From: Onchidella celtica
Lineage: Eukaryota > Mollusca > Gastropoda > Systellommatophora > Onchidiidae
Direction: 5' to 3'
Length of the DNA: 64,000 nt
NCBI GenBank assembly: GCA_963931925.1
Contig: OZ007570.1
Location: forward strand, 49,077,324-49,141,323
Position numbers and translations under genes: made by a program. Below, piece by piece: positions 1-10,110 of this stretch; position 1 is the first letter of the stretch, and each line of letters opens with the position of its first letter. A model generated the notes under the pieces. That model worked only from the letters and a program-made list of their open reading frames with translations, was not told where the DNA came from and did no database searches.

Positions 1-350
1 AATTCTAAAATAGTTGTTTTGTATAGGTCTGGAAAAAGTTTTTGCATCAAGTCTAAATGCCATTATCAGTGTGACCTAGATCTATATATACCATGGGGCG
101 TGGTACAAAAAATTTGCAAGTTTTTGCTTGCCCGGGTCGGCTAGTTACTTAAATATAAAACCTCGCCCAATTTTGAACAAGGCGGACAGTCGCTCAGTCT
201 TACTGGTCAGTCATGCTACTATGCAAGCCTCACTGTACAAATTAAGCACAAATCTGTTATATGCCATGGTCGTAGTTTTAGTTTTATTTTTTTACACTAT
301 ATCTATACTATACCGCTGACCCTGTCATAAAACCGTGCAAGTGAGAGAAG
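1..350 (+). repeat. Interspersed repeat, partial copy (family R3)
   Basis: The stretch from about 30 to 170 resembles two other places in the window, about 9900-10080 and 38340-38490, sharing a run that begins near a 'taaatgcc' block and ends with a 'cgggtcg-ctggt'-like block. The copies are diverged and have no recognisable ends here, so the element class is unknown. It lies in what is probably an intron of the upstream GM2A-like paralog. Nothing else is seen up to 490. Confidence 0.45.
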
Positions 351-489
351 CTTAATTTGACAGGAAAGGGGACAAAACGGTTTTTCTGGGAATGCATTCT
401 TATCTTACATATACATGTATATATATATTTAGTGGTGTAAATACATTGTTTTGTACTGCCCTGTTTTTGTACTACTACTTCTGTACTTA

Positions 490-818
490 CAGGGGTCGGC
501 AAACGTTTTAGATCATTGACCCCTTCATGGATGCTTCATCGACCCTCATCATGTGAAATAAATGAATAAATGTTATCAATAATAAATTTCTCAATTTAAA
601 AATAATAATCCGTTCGCTCTTTTGCTTCATTACTGCTTCTCGATGAGAAACATATAAAGAAATTTAAATAAAATACTTACAGAAATTGATAAATAACATT
701 AAAATGTTACTTACATTTTATTGACCCCTTTTTGACCCCTAGACATTTATCGACCCCTTGGATAGTCATATCGAACCCAAGGGGTCGATATCGATATCGA
801 CCACTTTGCCGACTCTTG
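490..818. mobile_element. hAT-like miniature element (non-autonomous)
   Basis: The left end begins CAGGGGTCGGCAAACG and the right end, read on the other strand, begins CAAGAGTCGGCAAAG, giving short imperfect terminal inverted repeats of the CAGGG-GGCAAAC type usual for hAT elements. The interior is AT-rich with several 'gacccctt' motifs and no coding sequence. No convincing 8-bp target duplication remains. It sits about 200 bp before the last exon of the upstream paralog, so it is intronic there. Confidence 0.55.
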
Positions 819-1020
819 CCTTTGTCAATAGAGCAAATAAAATTCCTTCAAGAAGTTCGTGGAATATTTGGTAAAAAAAAAAAGAGTTGACATTTCCAAT
901 TGTGCGAATACTCTTGTGCGGGCTTTTGATACTGATAGGGTTTACGATACTGCACATGCGTGCAATTTACCATATTAAATATCGTGTGTAATAATAATAG
1001 TAATCTTTTTTTGTTTTCAG

Positions 1021-1107
1021 GGCAGCTACAAGGCGGACATTAAACTGATTGACAGAGCAAATGACACTGAGCGCGGTTGCGTGCACGTTGAAGGAACAAT
1101 AGACTAG
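1021..1107 (+). CDS. GM2 activator-like paralog, last coding exon only
   Basis: A splice acceptor (ttttgttttcag) is followed by 28 codons and a stop. The peptide starts GSYKADIKLIDRAND and contains TERGCVHVEGT; it aligns with exon 4 of the gene at 2945-8673 (GDYKVDLKLIERATN, SEKGCLHIEAT). Intron sequence before and 3' UTR after are also similar, so this is the end of a tandem paralog whose other exons lie left of the window. Just after the Gly-Cys pair this copy differs by four net bases, so it stops (TAG at 1105-1107) after GTID, whereas the downstream copy continues 13 residues further. The final canonical cysteine is kept and human GM2A ends at a similar place, so the copy may be functional rather than broken. 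Confidence 0.8.
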   Translation, partial: GSYKADIKLIDRANDTERGCVHVEGTID

Positions 1108-1300
1108 ATCGAGAGCCGCTTGCAGTGGTTTCCCATGCAATATTTTTGGATAAATCAGTGATCAAATTCTGTCCAGTTTCAACACAGGCTTGCCAGTTGC
1201 TTTATAATGCAAATAAATATCAAAATGGTGTACTTTAACGTTACCTAGCCTACAACTAAAACCTGGCATTTGTTGTTGTTCTTTTTTCTCTTTGCACCTC
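1108..1300 (+). promoter_or_regulatory. 3' UTR and poly(A) signal of the upstream paralog
   Basis: AATAAA at 1212-1217 lies about 105 bp after the stop. The same block, including 'gccagttg', 'caaataaat' and 'acctggcat', recurs after the downstream gene, with AATAAA at 8733-8738. This shows that the duplication included the 3' end. Confidence 0.65.
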
Positions 1301-1439
1301 AAAAATATTTTCAAAGCAAAAAAAAAACAAAACAAAGAAGTTCTATTAAGATATAATATTTGAATTTACCATGTATTTATAATGCATGAAGAAAAAATAC
1401 CACCGCATCTTCCCTGTAATGGTCACAGATTGATGAACA

Positions 1440-1690
1440 AATGCAAAATTGCACAGTGATTTACGAAACATTTTTTTTAAATTGATTATTAATGTAAAAC
1501 ATGGACATATCAGAAATCTTTGTCGTCCTTCATCATCCCATTATGGAAAAACAGCCACTCAATTTGTGATTAAATAAAGGAACCAATTCAACACATCCAA
1601 ACAACAATGCTAATGATGATCATGGGCAAGACCATGACCAGACAGCGGTGACAAGACAGATGTGTTGGACTTCTGAACTGTGTCAAAGCC
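1440..1690. repeat. Duplicated paralog flank, copy 1
   Basis: This segment matches 11340-11580 at moderate identity in the same orientation. Shared landmarks are 'gtaaaacatggacatat', 'gatcatgggcaaga' and a 'gacttct-gaa-tgtgtcaa' block. Both copies lie downstream of a GM2A-like 3' end, so they are best read as parts of one tandem duplication unit later pushed apart by insertions. Confidence 0.65.
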
Positions 1691-1691
1691 A

Positions 1692-1972
1692 AATTGAAGA
1701 GCATTTTTTCCATAACATGATAAGTCAATTTTGCATGAGTTTTGGCCCCTATCAGATAGTCATTCAAAATTAGTGTAAGACGTGGTGTAAGAGTTCAGCT
1801 AAAACTTGCTGTGTCCCATCTTCATCCGAAGCTTTAACTGAACACTTTCAAGTTGTAACTGCATGAACACGTACACCGCGTCTCACACTAATTTTGAATG
1901 ACTATTTGAAAGGGGCCGTAACTCATGCAAAATTTGACTTGCCCTGTTTTGGAAAAACTCTCTTCAATTTTA
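1692..1972. mobile_element. Foldback miniature element with ~100-bp arms
   Basis: Roughly 1692-1790 and 1874-1972 are inverted copies of each other, both carrying 'aaattgaagag', 'ttttgcatgag' and 'tagtcattcaaaattagtgt' in mirror order around a spacer of about 85 bp. There is no coding content. It begins where similarity to the 11340-11580 copy ends, which suggests insertion after the tandem duplication. Confidence 0.65.
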
Positions 1973-2944
1973 CGGCGGCCCATTTATGTTTTCTGCAGTG
2001 AAACTAGAACAGATTACAGGTATAAACATACTCCAATTTTTCCCACAGTAAAATGAAATACCTTCATCAATATTGCAAAAAAAAAAAAAAAAACCTAACA
2101 TTCCACATGAAATATTTTGCTACACTTTAGAGCTCCTTCAGACGCGGCCACTTCGGTGCACAACACTTTTGCACTCGCAATCGCAGAATACGCACAGGAC
2201 TGAAATGCAGCCATCAGCGTTAGGAAATTAATGTTTCTAGTCAGTGTGAATTATTGATCCAGAGTGTTAATCCTATGGACAACATAGTGCCAACCCTTTT
2301 TTTAAGAACTATTATTTCCGAACTGATACAAAGCTATTACTTTCTTAGACTCTCAGTTCTCACTACCCAACTCATTATTTGAGCGGGCAGAGGTCTGTGT
2401 TGTTACAAATCCAGAGCCTGCAGTTAATATTCTCTTCTACATTCTTAGAAAGAGTGTGGTTTAGTGTGTTGTTTTTTTTCCCAAGTCATTTCATAAGATT
2501 TCAGTACTATATTTCTGATTGAAACAAACATGGAAAGATATAAAAACATGTAGTTAGAGTGTCAAATGGAGGAGATCATGATGACCTAATTAATATACAT
2601 TCATGTAATGGCCGTCACGTCCAAGATTTGAATCCGTGATAATGTTTCTGTCGCTGAGAGCATTCAGAAAGAGTCTGGGTACGTGCAAGTCAAAGTTCCA
2701 GGCTTTTGTCACGATATGAAAGTGAGGTCAAAACCAGATTTAGCTAGCATCTTATCTTCATGATTCAGGCTAGCAGCTGTCGAGCCAAAGTCTTCCTAAC
2801 AGCTAGGCACTTGGGGGAAAGAGGGATAGGGTGGGATGCCCTTACATAATGAAAGAAATGGATGACGTGTGGCATAATTATTAAATTATACTGGGACAGT
2901 TCACTTTCTCGGGACAGTCTGGTAGAAACCGCGGCGAAACGAAG
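1973..2944. other. Intergenic stretch upstream of the GM2A-like gene
   Basis: No gene or repeat family was recognised apart from a poly(A) run near 2076-2093. The last 60 bases before the ATG hold two 'gggacagt' copies and should contain the promoter and 5' UTR. No clear TATA box is visible. Confidence 0.4.
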
Positions 2945-3029
2945 ATGGGATTTCTGGCGTTATCTGTGATTGCGTTTGCATGTATAGAACTGGTTGTTTC
3001 AGATCAGCCTTTGGTTGTGAGGAATTGCT
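2945..3029 (+). CDS. GM2A-like gene, exon 1 (signal peptide)
   Basis: It encodes residues 1-28, ending Arg-Asn-Cys, where Cys28 is the first canonical cysteine (human Cys39, in a Asp-Asn-Cys context). The donor is gtaagt at 3030. One base of codon 29 is carried over, exactly the phase required by exon 2, which supports this small exon as the true start. Confidence 0.85.
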
Positions 3030-6000
3030 GTAAGTAGAGACTGAAAAGTGCCTTCTCAGAAAACTAATCAGACATGTTGGAACTGAACTTGTATAATACA
3101 TGGTCAACCAGGGCCGGATTTATAGGGCGGAAATGAGACAATTGCCCCGGGGCCCCAAGTGCCAGAGCCCCACCTCTTTAGAAAACTATAATAGTGAGCT
3201 CAACTCGGTTGTACAAATTGTTGAATTAGCCATTGTTATCTATGGAAATTACAGAGTAAATAGCAGCATGGCTATGTTCTTTGTAATTTGACTTACCTAT
3301 ACAATGTATCTGAAGTTTTGCTGGCATATATTTACAGTTTTGCGTACCAGTAACTTCAGATATATAATTCATTTTACAGAAGAATAATACAGTGTATATT
3401 ATACGCAAATAAACTTACTCAAACGTGTGATTTGCCAGGCATTTTAATTTCATTGTATAGGGAGCGCCAGCTCCCCCCCCCCCCCCCCAGGTCTAAATCC
3501 GGCCCTGGACAAACTCGTAACTAATTAGATATATTATTGTGAGTTTAATGAACTTTTAAGACAGGCAAGAGCAACCTTTCAATATTGTAGTAAAGGCCAG
3601 GTCTGAAAAAAACGTGAGGCTGCAGAGGGCCGGATTTGGATTTTCAGTTTGAGTTTTACGGCAGGTAGAACGATAGCGGCCACATTGCGCCTTTCCCGAT
3701 CTATTTTGGACACTTTATTTATGTTTGATATTCAGAGTTCATCAATTTAAACGTCACTTTTAATAGAATTTAATAGTTCCGTATAAACTTTATATACTGG
3801 TAAAATTCTCAAAAAACTATTCATTCGTATATATCTGAAAAGAATTTTGTAGACTTTTTAAAATCAAGTTGTAGATCTTAGCCTCTTTCAGGAAGGACAT
3901 GACGCGCTGTGGGTCCACGTCAGAAAAGAATAATTCTTTCATGCGTCCGTAGGCGTAGGCCGAATACTCTCACCCCAGATTAAGGCTTTTCTATAGATGC
4001 TCCCATGTGCTTACAAAGACTAGTATAATGTAAAACATCGACTTATTCGAAGGCGTGTTCTGAGAAGGCCATTCGGAACATGACTATGTTCAATTTGCAC
4101 GGCCAAAAAATTTGACGAAATTATTTTCATTTTTTATCATAGCTTAGTGACTGATGTGGAAGGCAATTTTCAATCAATATAATCTCAGGGGCCGGTGGCC
4201 CACGTTTAGCTTATATCGTCGGGTATTTTCCATATTGTTGTATGTACATTTTTTGCCTTTTCAAGAAAATGAGGATTGAAAGTTCGCACAGTTATGCACA
4301 ATCAGGGCCAAAACGCATACAACATTACATCGCTAACACATATGTGAGGCGGCCCAGGAAAATATATATCAGAATGTTTTTAACCGATCGGAATGACACT
4401 TATAGATACATAATAAAATTAGGAGTGAGAGAACCATTTTCATCTCGAAACCTCAAACTCGGCAAAATGTCACATACAACCATGACAACCCCTGATATTA
4501 TATATTGCTCTAAATGGCCGTGAACAACATGGCAAACCAATGCTAGAGATGCTAGACGATTTAACGATTTCCACCAGCTTTGTTTGAGAAAAATCATAAA
4601 AGTAATTACCATGCAGAATCTAGATCACAAAAGAAGCGCCCAAAAGATCCAGTCAGTAAGGAGTGACAAAGATTATACAAACAAGACAGAAGACTTGGGA
4701 GGTTTGGGCAGGTACTGAGTACGGGATTAGAGTACAGTAATTTGTACTTCAGGAAATTTTTTAAAAATGATGAAGGTAAAGAACATATAAATACATCTAG
4801 CTACTAAAAATGATCATCTATAAAGAAGTAGCAATATCCATGTTGCTATGGCAGTGAAACATGGCAAATCTATGCTAATGATGTAAGTGATTTAACGCTT
4901 TCCATCAGATTTGTCTGAGAAAAATCCTAAGAATATCATTCAGAGACCACGTCACAAATAGAGTGTTAAAAAAATCCAACCAAAAAGAGGTGACAGATTA
5001 TACAAGACAGAAGACATATATGTGGTTTCTGCACGTACTAAGAATGGGAAACGCCAGATGTCCATAGTATACAGGGTCATAAATCGGGCAAACAACAGAT
5101 AGGATAAAAGAGGAAAAACCAAAAAGCGATTGAAGAAACGCAATCAAGAGAGAGAATTACAATAACAATGCGTGGGTTTTGTTGTTGTTTTTTTTTTAGA
5201 ATTAGCGGGGTCATCATCGGTTCTTCTCGGAAACTGTTGGTTTTATTTGAATTTTCATGGGCTCATAGTTCACACTGAACCTAATGGAACTGATTCGTTT
5301 TTTTGTTTTTTTGTTAGACCGTTGGTTGATTCTGAGTTGGCTTTTTTGCCCTTTGTACGAAATCATGAGTAGAATGAGTTATTAAAAACCCATCAATACA
5401 ATACCAATAATTATAGTACCAAAATGAAATGCATGCTCATCTTGAACTGGAGAAAGGATAGGTTATACAATATTCATGGAACAATGTTTCACGCACCAAA
5501 ATAGTCCTACCGTTGAAAAACATTTGAGTCTTTCGCACAATTCAGGAACACAGAATTTTAATTTTTTTTTTTTTTAAGTAACACGGCCTACTTCCCAATA
5601 TGATTAATTGTTACAAAGCGCAAAGAAGCTAATTCCAAGTCATGCTACAGTCTAACAAGTAAAAAAAATCAGTTCCGTTAGGCTCAATGTGAAATATGAG
5701 CTTATACAAAATCTGAATTAAATCCAACAGACAGTTCACGAGAAAATCGATGTTAATCTCATTCATTCTAAAAAAGACGTACTCTACGATAGCTATCAAT
5801 AATTGGCAGGAAGCAGAGAGGTTGGCAGAGGATGGTGGAGGTTGGAGAAAGAGGATTGCCCGATGTGCCACGACACTGCAAGCACTAAGTGATCAAGTTG
5901 TTGTTGTGCCCTCGAGAGTGTCCCACGAACAAGGAGCTTTCGGATTGCAGCCAGCCGGGAAGCCTGTCTTGGTGCCATACCACAGGACGTCAAAGTTTCT

Positions 6001-8673
6001 TTGACACCACTTGTCCACGTCTTCCTTGGTCCGCCTTTGGCTTTGTTCATTGTATTCAGAGAGCCGTATGTTGTGCGCAGGATGGGCCGGCTGGGAGATC
6101 TGCATTCGCAAGAGGTGTCTAAACTACTCTAAACCATTCTACCCTCTGCTACTGTATGGGCCTTTGGACGGATGTTGTTCCCACAATTTCTCTATCTTTG
6201 TATTTCTGATAAGTGGCCAGGAAAATTACTAATTATATCCAATGCATGTCTTGACCTTTTTGTCCTTAGCATCCTCTGATTCACCATATCTGCGACTGAA
6301 AAGTGTCGATGTCCACCCTGACCCTATTCCAATCCCTGGTGAGCTGAGAGTATCAGGGACCGTAGGTGTCTACAAAGGAGGGCAAGATAGGGGTTTCGAT
6401 CTGGATGTGACCATACAGAGATATGTAGGCTTTTTGTGGATAACAGTGCCGTGCATCAGTGATGTCGGCAGCTGGTGAGTAAGATTTCCATGTCACGATT
6501 AGGGTTAATGTGGTAGGGGTGAAAGTACTCAGTTTTAGCCAAAAGTTTCTCAGCTACTACACTGGCCTACTTGTTGTAGTCTTTAATATTCGATACTTAG
6601 ACTTTGTGCCCTAGATTTGCCATGAGTGGCAGGTCTCAGCACTGCAGCAGGACTATGTTAAGATACAAGATGACTTCCTAACCAGCATCACTAACGTCAG
6701 TCTGACGTAGATTTCCGTAGGATTGATAGGAGCGGTTTCCCTACACCATGCCGACCTCGGCACGATGTCGTAATTAGTGGATCTACATAGGAACGATGTC
6801 ATCCCTACGTGCAAACTTGACGTCAAGCCTAAGCTCTGATTTCCGTGGGGTTACTGGCTTTGTTGTACATGGACTTTATGTCCTGTACTTATACAGTGTA
6901 GTTTTACGTAATCTGCTTGACTGTACTGAAGTTCCTCTTGTCACGGTCTTCCTTTCTAGTGGCAGGGTGCTCGCCTCTCATGACGAAGGTATCGGGTACG
7001 AATCCCGGTCGGTGCAGGCGTGTTGGAATACTGGGATTTTTCTCATATATTCCTTCCCTGATCCTATGGTAGGTAGGTTCGAGCACCTAGACTTCTCGAA
7101 TAAGGACGAAAAATTCAGAGGGACCGCGTGCACGTTGCGCCCGTTAAAGATATCTTGGCAGTTGTAGATCGAAAAGAGTAGGCCGAACAGGCCGCTGCCC
7201 GGGCAAAATTCTAAGAGAAGAATCCCTACCACAACAAGAAAATAAAAACAAGACAAGTGAGATGTAAATGCCAAGGGCAGTGAACCTCCTAAAATAAAGA
7301 ACTAAGCATTTTCATTTCTTTCGAATAGTAATAGTATGTGTCCATTGCCGTAGCTGACTCTGTAGACAGGGCCGGATTACGATTTTGTAGGCCCCCCAGT
7401 AATAATTAATAAAAGCACAAACTTTGGATTCTTGAAGTCAGTTTATTAATTTAATTTCTACAACATAATGTCAACCCGAAGCCGGCACAGTTGGATGCAA
7501 GTACAACGCAACAAAAAGAGAAGAGATATTAATTTATTAATTTATAATTTCCCTTAAATCTGTGGAGGCCCTCAGCTGTGGAAGCCTCTGGACTGCAGCC
7601 CATAAAGCCCATGCTTTAATCTGGCTGGCACTGTCAGCAGATAGCAAATAGTGAAATACATGTAGCCTACCTTTTTTATGTGTATATAATTATGTCCCAG
7701 TGCCATCATTTTAATTAATGACTGCTATGTATTTCTTTCATATCTTTGACTAATTCATTAACTTACACAGCAAATACGATGCCTGTGCCTTAGCGGACCA
7801 GTTCCAGAACCAGACCTGTCCAGCACAGCTGGCCGCCAGCAACATACCTTGTACCTGTGAGACCATATACCCAGGGGACCTAACTATGGTTAACCAGAAA
7901 TTCGAGCTCCCCAAACTTGAGGGTGTTTGGTCGTGGTTGGCTTCCGTGAGTACAGTAGCCCTTTTTATATGTAATACACTGTTATATGAACATCTAAGAT
8001 GTTATCGGTGGGATTAGATATAATGTGTTCAGTGTTCAGTTATTTATTGCTTTCTATGTAAAACACTATGTCCCTCTAACAACACTAACAGCCTATGATC
8101 TATCGTGTTAGATGGTATATTTCATTCATAGTCTATGAGGCCATCCTCAAAGGACGTACGCTTTTCATACGCTCAGCCTCAACCCCACCCATTCCTTTGT
8201 ACGAGCCTTCGGTCATTAGAATGTCAAGTTGGGTTGGGCTGGGTTTTACATGTATTCATATTTTTTCCCCTATATCGGCCCTATTGCAGCAAGAGGGTTA
8301 ATACTAAAATATTCATTTGATTTGAAATATTCTACTGCCCCTCAGAAAAAAAACAACATAACGCCTTCAATGAGTTCACAGCATATTTGGCGAAAAAGAG
8401 TTGTCACCTGCAGTTGTGCTAGTATATTTGTACAGATTTATGATACACATAGGACTAGCAATACATGAAAGTCATGTACATGCACTGTATAACTATACTT
8501 ATATTAAATATCGGGTTTAATAATGCATCATCCTTTGCCTTCAGGGTGACTACAAGGTGGACCTGAAACTGATTGAAAGAGCAACCAACAGTGAGAAAGG
8601 TTGCCTACATATTGAAGCAACATTAGTAGATCCAGCTGCTTGCAGTGGTTTCTTATGCAGTATTTTTGGCTGA
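2945..8673 (+). CDS. Ganglioside GM2 activator-like protein (ML domain), four exons
   Basis: The coding sequence joins 2945-3029, 6270-6474, 7771-7945 and 8545-8673, giving 197 residues; human GM2A has 193. All junctions are GT-AG and phases agree. Residues 1-19 form a signal peptide (MGFLALSVIAFACIELVV), and the mature lipid-binding beta-cup begins near Asp20. All eight family cysteines are present at 28, 90, 97, 102, 113, 124, 126 and 175, with spacings matching the human disulfides 39-183, 99-106, 112-138 and 125-136. Other matches are the FLWITVPC strand (83-90), IPCTC (122-126) and the WSWL loop (150-153). Asn110 lies in an NQT glycosylation site. Family members act in lysosomes or outside the cell, lifting glycolipids from membranes for hydrolases; invertebrate members may bind other lipids. 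Unusual is a C-terminal extension after Cys175 with two more cysteines (188, 193). Introns 1-3 hold many transposon remnants. The ATG is preceded by 'gaag', a fair start context, and opens the signal peptide. Confidence 0.9.
3109..3507. mobile_element. hAT-like miniature element in GM2A-like intron 1
   Basis: The ends are CAGGGCCGGATTTA and its inverse TAAATCCGGCCCTG at 3494-3507, near-perfect 14-bp terminal inverted repeats. The interior is about 370 bp with a 17-base poly(C) tract at 3473-3489 and no transposase. The flanks (tggtcaac, gacaaact) are only a poor match for an 8-bp target duplication, so the insertion is probably old. Confidence 0.75.
3640..3990 (+). repeat. Interspersed repeat (family R4), copy 1
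   Basis: The segment starting at 'gagttttacggc' resembles 54480-54730 in the same orientation: both share 'ttgagttttacggc', an 'acgataacgcggtctatttggg'-like core, 'ttatctatgttt' and 'attcagag'. No ends or coding sequence were identified. Confidence 0.5.
4208..4510 (+). repeat. Interspersed repeat (family R1), copy 1
   Basis: It closely resembles 45000-45285: both begin near 'atatcgtcgggtatttt', share 'gagaaaatgaggattgaaag' or near variants, 'acataataaaatta' and 'ggcaaaatgtc', and end near 'gatattat'. The conserved length is about 290 bp. The class is unknown. Confidence 0.6.
4515..4740 (+). mobile_element. LINE remnant, 3' end of the reverse-transcriptase ORF
   Basis: This is a decayed version of the block at 4830-5160: both share 'catggcaaa', 'gatttaacg-tttcca-cag', 'tttg-ctgagaaaaatc' and 'gacagaagac'. 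Only short pieces translate and there are several stops, so it is a 5'-truncated, inactive fragment. Confidence 0.45.
4830..5160 (+). mobile_element. LINE remnant, reverse-transcriptase C-terminal region
   Basis: Translated pieces read like the end of a non-LTR retrotransposon polyprotein: ETWQIYAND, then SFRDHVTNRVLKKS, then WFLHVLRMGNARCP, then a lysine-rich tail. The family pattern is ETW, ISWRDHVTN-VL, RWLGHVLRM and a GKRKRGRPKKRW-type basic block. Stops interrupt it and the 5' part is missing. Confidence 0.6.
5245..5725. repeat. Inverted repeat, ~75-bp arms
   Basis: About 5245-5322 and 5645-5725 are inverted copies, each carrying 'ggctcata-ttcacattgagcc'-like and 'ggaactgat' motifs followed by a T-rich tract and 'gttagac'. 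The spacer of about 320 bp holds nothing recognised. This is probably a foldback element or two opposed copies of one repeat. Confidence 0.5.
5795..5885 (+). mobile_element. LINE 3' tail, + strand
   Basis: The translated stretch NNWQEAERLAEDGGGWRKRI followed by ARC resembles the last residues of LINE polyproteins, where an ...AEDR..WR..I... pattern is usual. It abuts the oppositely oriented tail at 5890-6125. Confidence 0.5.
5890..6125 (-). mobile_element. LINE 3' tail, - strand
   Basis: On the minus strand, frames read LLRMQ- and then KGGPRKTWTSGVKETLTSCG followed by ARQASRLAA, the basic GRPRKTW--GVK--L---GM---A- pattern found at the C-terminus of LINE reverse-transcriptase proteins. It is 5'-truncated and frame-shifted. 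It meets the + strand tail at about 5886, so two LINE tails are joined head to head. Confidence 0.6.
6270..6474 (+). CDS. GM2A-like gene, exon 2
   Basis: The acceptor is gtccttag and the donor gtgagt. It encodes residues 29-97, including the DPIPIPG segment that corresponds to DPIIVPG in human GM2A, and the FLWITVPC strand. Codon 97 (Cys) is split TG|C with exon 3. Confidence 0.9.
6945..7215 (+). mobile_element. tRNA-derived SINE, copy 1
   Basis: The head resembles a tRNA gene, with an A-box-like 'tagtggcagggtgctcg' and a B-box-like region ending 'gaatcccggtcggtgc'. A body with 'gggatttttctcatat', 'cctgatcctatggtaggta' and 'aaggacgaaaaa' follows, ending near 'gaacaggcc'. The same arrangement occurs at 24826-25061 (+) and 56427-56697 (-). 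It lies in intron 2 of the GM2A-like gene. Confidence 0.75.
7367..7633. mobile_element. hAT-like miniature element in GM2A-like intron 2
   Basis: The left end CAGGGCCGGATTACG matches the element at 3109-3507. The right end TTTAATCTGGCTGGCACTG is a decayed form of TTTAATCCGGCCCTG. The flanks tctgtaga and tcagcaga agree at six of eight bases, a plausible old target duplication. Confidence 0.6.
7771..7945 (+). CDS. GM2A-like gene, exon 3
   Basis: The acceptor is acttacacag and the donor gtgagt. It encodes residues 97-155 with cysteines 102, 113, 124 and 126, the NQT glycosylation site and the FELPKLEG-WSWL segment, equivalent to human VPDLELPSWL. Confidence 0.9.
8545..8673 (+). CDS. GM2A-like gene, exon 4 (last)
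   Basis: The acceptor is gccttcag, phase 0. It encodes residues 156-197: GDYKVDLKLIERATN, then Gly-Cys175 (partner of Cys28 in the family), then an extension with Cys188 and Cys193, stop TGA at 8671-8673. It is the counterpart of the exon at 1021-1107. Confidence 0.9.
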   Translation, partial: GDYKVDLKLIERATNSEKGCLHIEATLVDPAACSGFLCSIFG

Positions 8674-8732
8674 ATCGTTGATCTAATTCTGGCCAATACC
8701 AATCCAGACTTGCCAGTTTGACTTATTATCCA

Positions 8733-8738
8733 AATAAA
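8733..8738 (+). terminator. Poly(A) signal of the GM2A-like gene
   Basis: AATAAA lies 60 bp after the stop codon, in a 3' UTR block shared with the upstream paralog. Confidence 0.65.
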
Positions 8739-8829
8739 TACATGTACCAGACTGATGTTATCTGAAACTACAACCTGGCATTTCTCTTTTTTTTTTTTTC
8801 ATCTTTACACCTAAAAAATAGAGAGGTAC

Positions 8830-9639
8830 GTTGTATTGGTGAGTGCTCCTATGTGATTTGTGGCATTTGAACAGTACGAACATTGTCACATATTTTGCTA
8901 AATTTTATCATGGTGGCACATTTCGTTTTCTCTGCTACATACTTTAAGATATAAGTACACGTATTAACATGTACAATGTAGGCTACTTTGAAGTGAAAGA
9001 AATTACGTGTTTTAGACCTTCCAGTGCCCAGACAAATCTAATTTGACAAAACTAAATCTGAAATATGCAAAACTGATGTGAACTGAAACGGTCAAATGAA
9101 TGGAAAGTCAATAAAAAAATAAGTTTTAAAAACAATTAAATACACAACTGTAAATAAATAAACAACATACCAGGCAAAATTAATTACTTATAAATGTGTT
9201 CCAAATGTAGAACATAGATCATCAAGTAACAATAAACATGTCTCAGACATGGAACACTGGGCGCCAGAGGGTTAATAATTGCCATGTGTTTCTCCACCCT
9301 AAACTAAAATCATAGGTGGGAACTGGAAAATCTTCATGGGGTTGAAAATGGACCAGAACCACACGACAGACCTGGACCTTGAAGTAAACTTGTGAATTTT
9401 GTATTTTTATGAATACATGACGGCACAGGAATTTATTACACACAGATGGAGGGTGGATGAAGTTCTCGCTAAGACCGAAAACGGCCCTTAAAAAGACTGC
9501 ACCTATGTAATTTATGCCTGCATTAACTTGCCTTCTAAACCAGAAAATTCCACATTCCATATTTTATGGGCATTTCAGGTTTCTTTCTTCCTGGTGCATA
9601 CTCTACAATATCTTACTATAATGGACAAAGAGGGTGAAC
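8830..9639. other. Intergenic, nothing recognised
   Basis: This is AT-rich sequence after the GM2A-like gene. Short open frames on both strands show no family motif. A 'cactgggcgccagagggttaa' stretch near 9254 recalls the 'aacccatttatgcccagtgcactagaggg' region at 38061 and may be an edge of repeat R3. Confidence 0.35.
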
Positions 9640-10110
9640 ATGCAAGCACATTAAACTTTGTCAACATGTAATCCAAACTTATGAAACTTTGTGTATACAT
9701 ATACTTTGAATTTTTGACAGTGAATTACGTGGACATATCGATTTTGGACAAAATTCAATCTCTCATATTATTATTTACTTACTAATTATTTGAGACACTA
9801 AAGAGAAACATACATGTATTTTAATTGGGTAAACTCAAAAAGTATGATCGGAAATTTCCTTCTGCGCCTCTCTTTACGTATTGCGGGTCCAAAATCAAGT
9901 TTAAGACGTCTGTGTATTCTGCAAGACATTGTGATGTAACAGTACTTCAATTAGCCTTAACATTAAATCTAAACGCCGTTATAAATGTGACATAGTTCCA
10001 GATATACAGTTGAACTCGGTAACAGAAATTGCAAGGTTTATCTTGCACGGGTCGACTGGTACCATATAAATGTATGCCTGTGTGCACGCGTCTTGCTGCT
10101 TTTAATCAGG
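9640..10110 (+). repeat. Interspersed repeat (family R3), copy 2
   Basis: It shares with 38040-38490 the blocks 'tgaattacgtggacat', 'ttggacaaa', 'atgatcggaa-tttc', 'tgtgtattc-gcaag' and 'agatatac-gttg', in the same order and orientation. The window start (1-170) holds the last part of the same family. No coding sequence or ends were identified. Confidence 0.6.

Noticed and set aside
6945-7020. A functional tRNA gene
   Set aside because: A and B boxes are present but the acceptor stem does not close and a SINE body follows; it is a SINE head.
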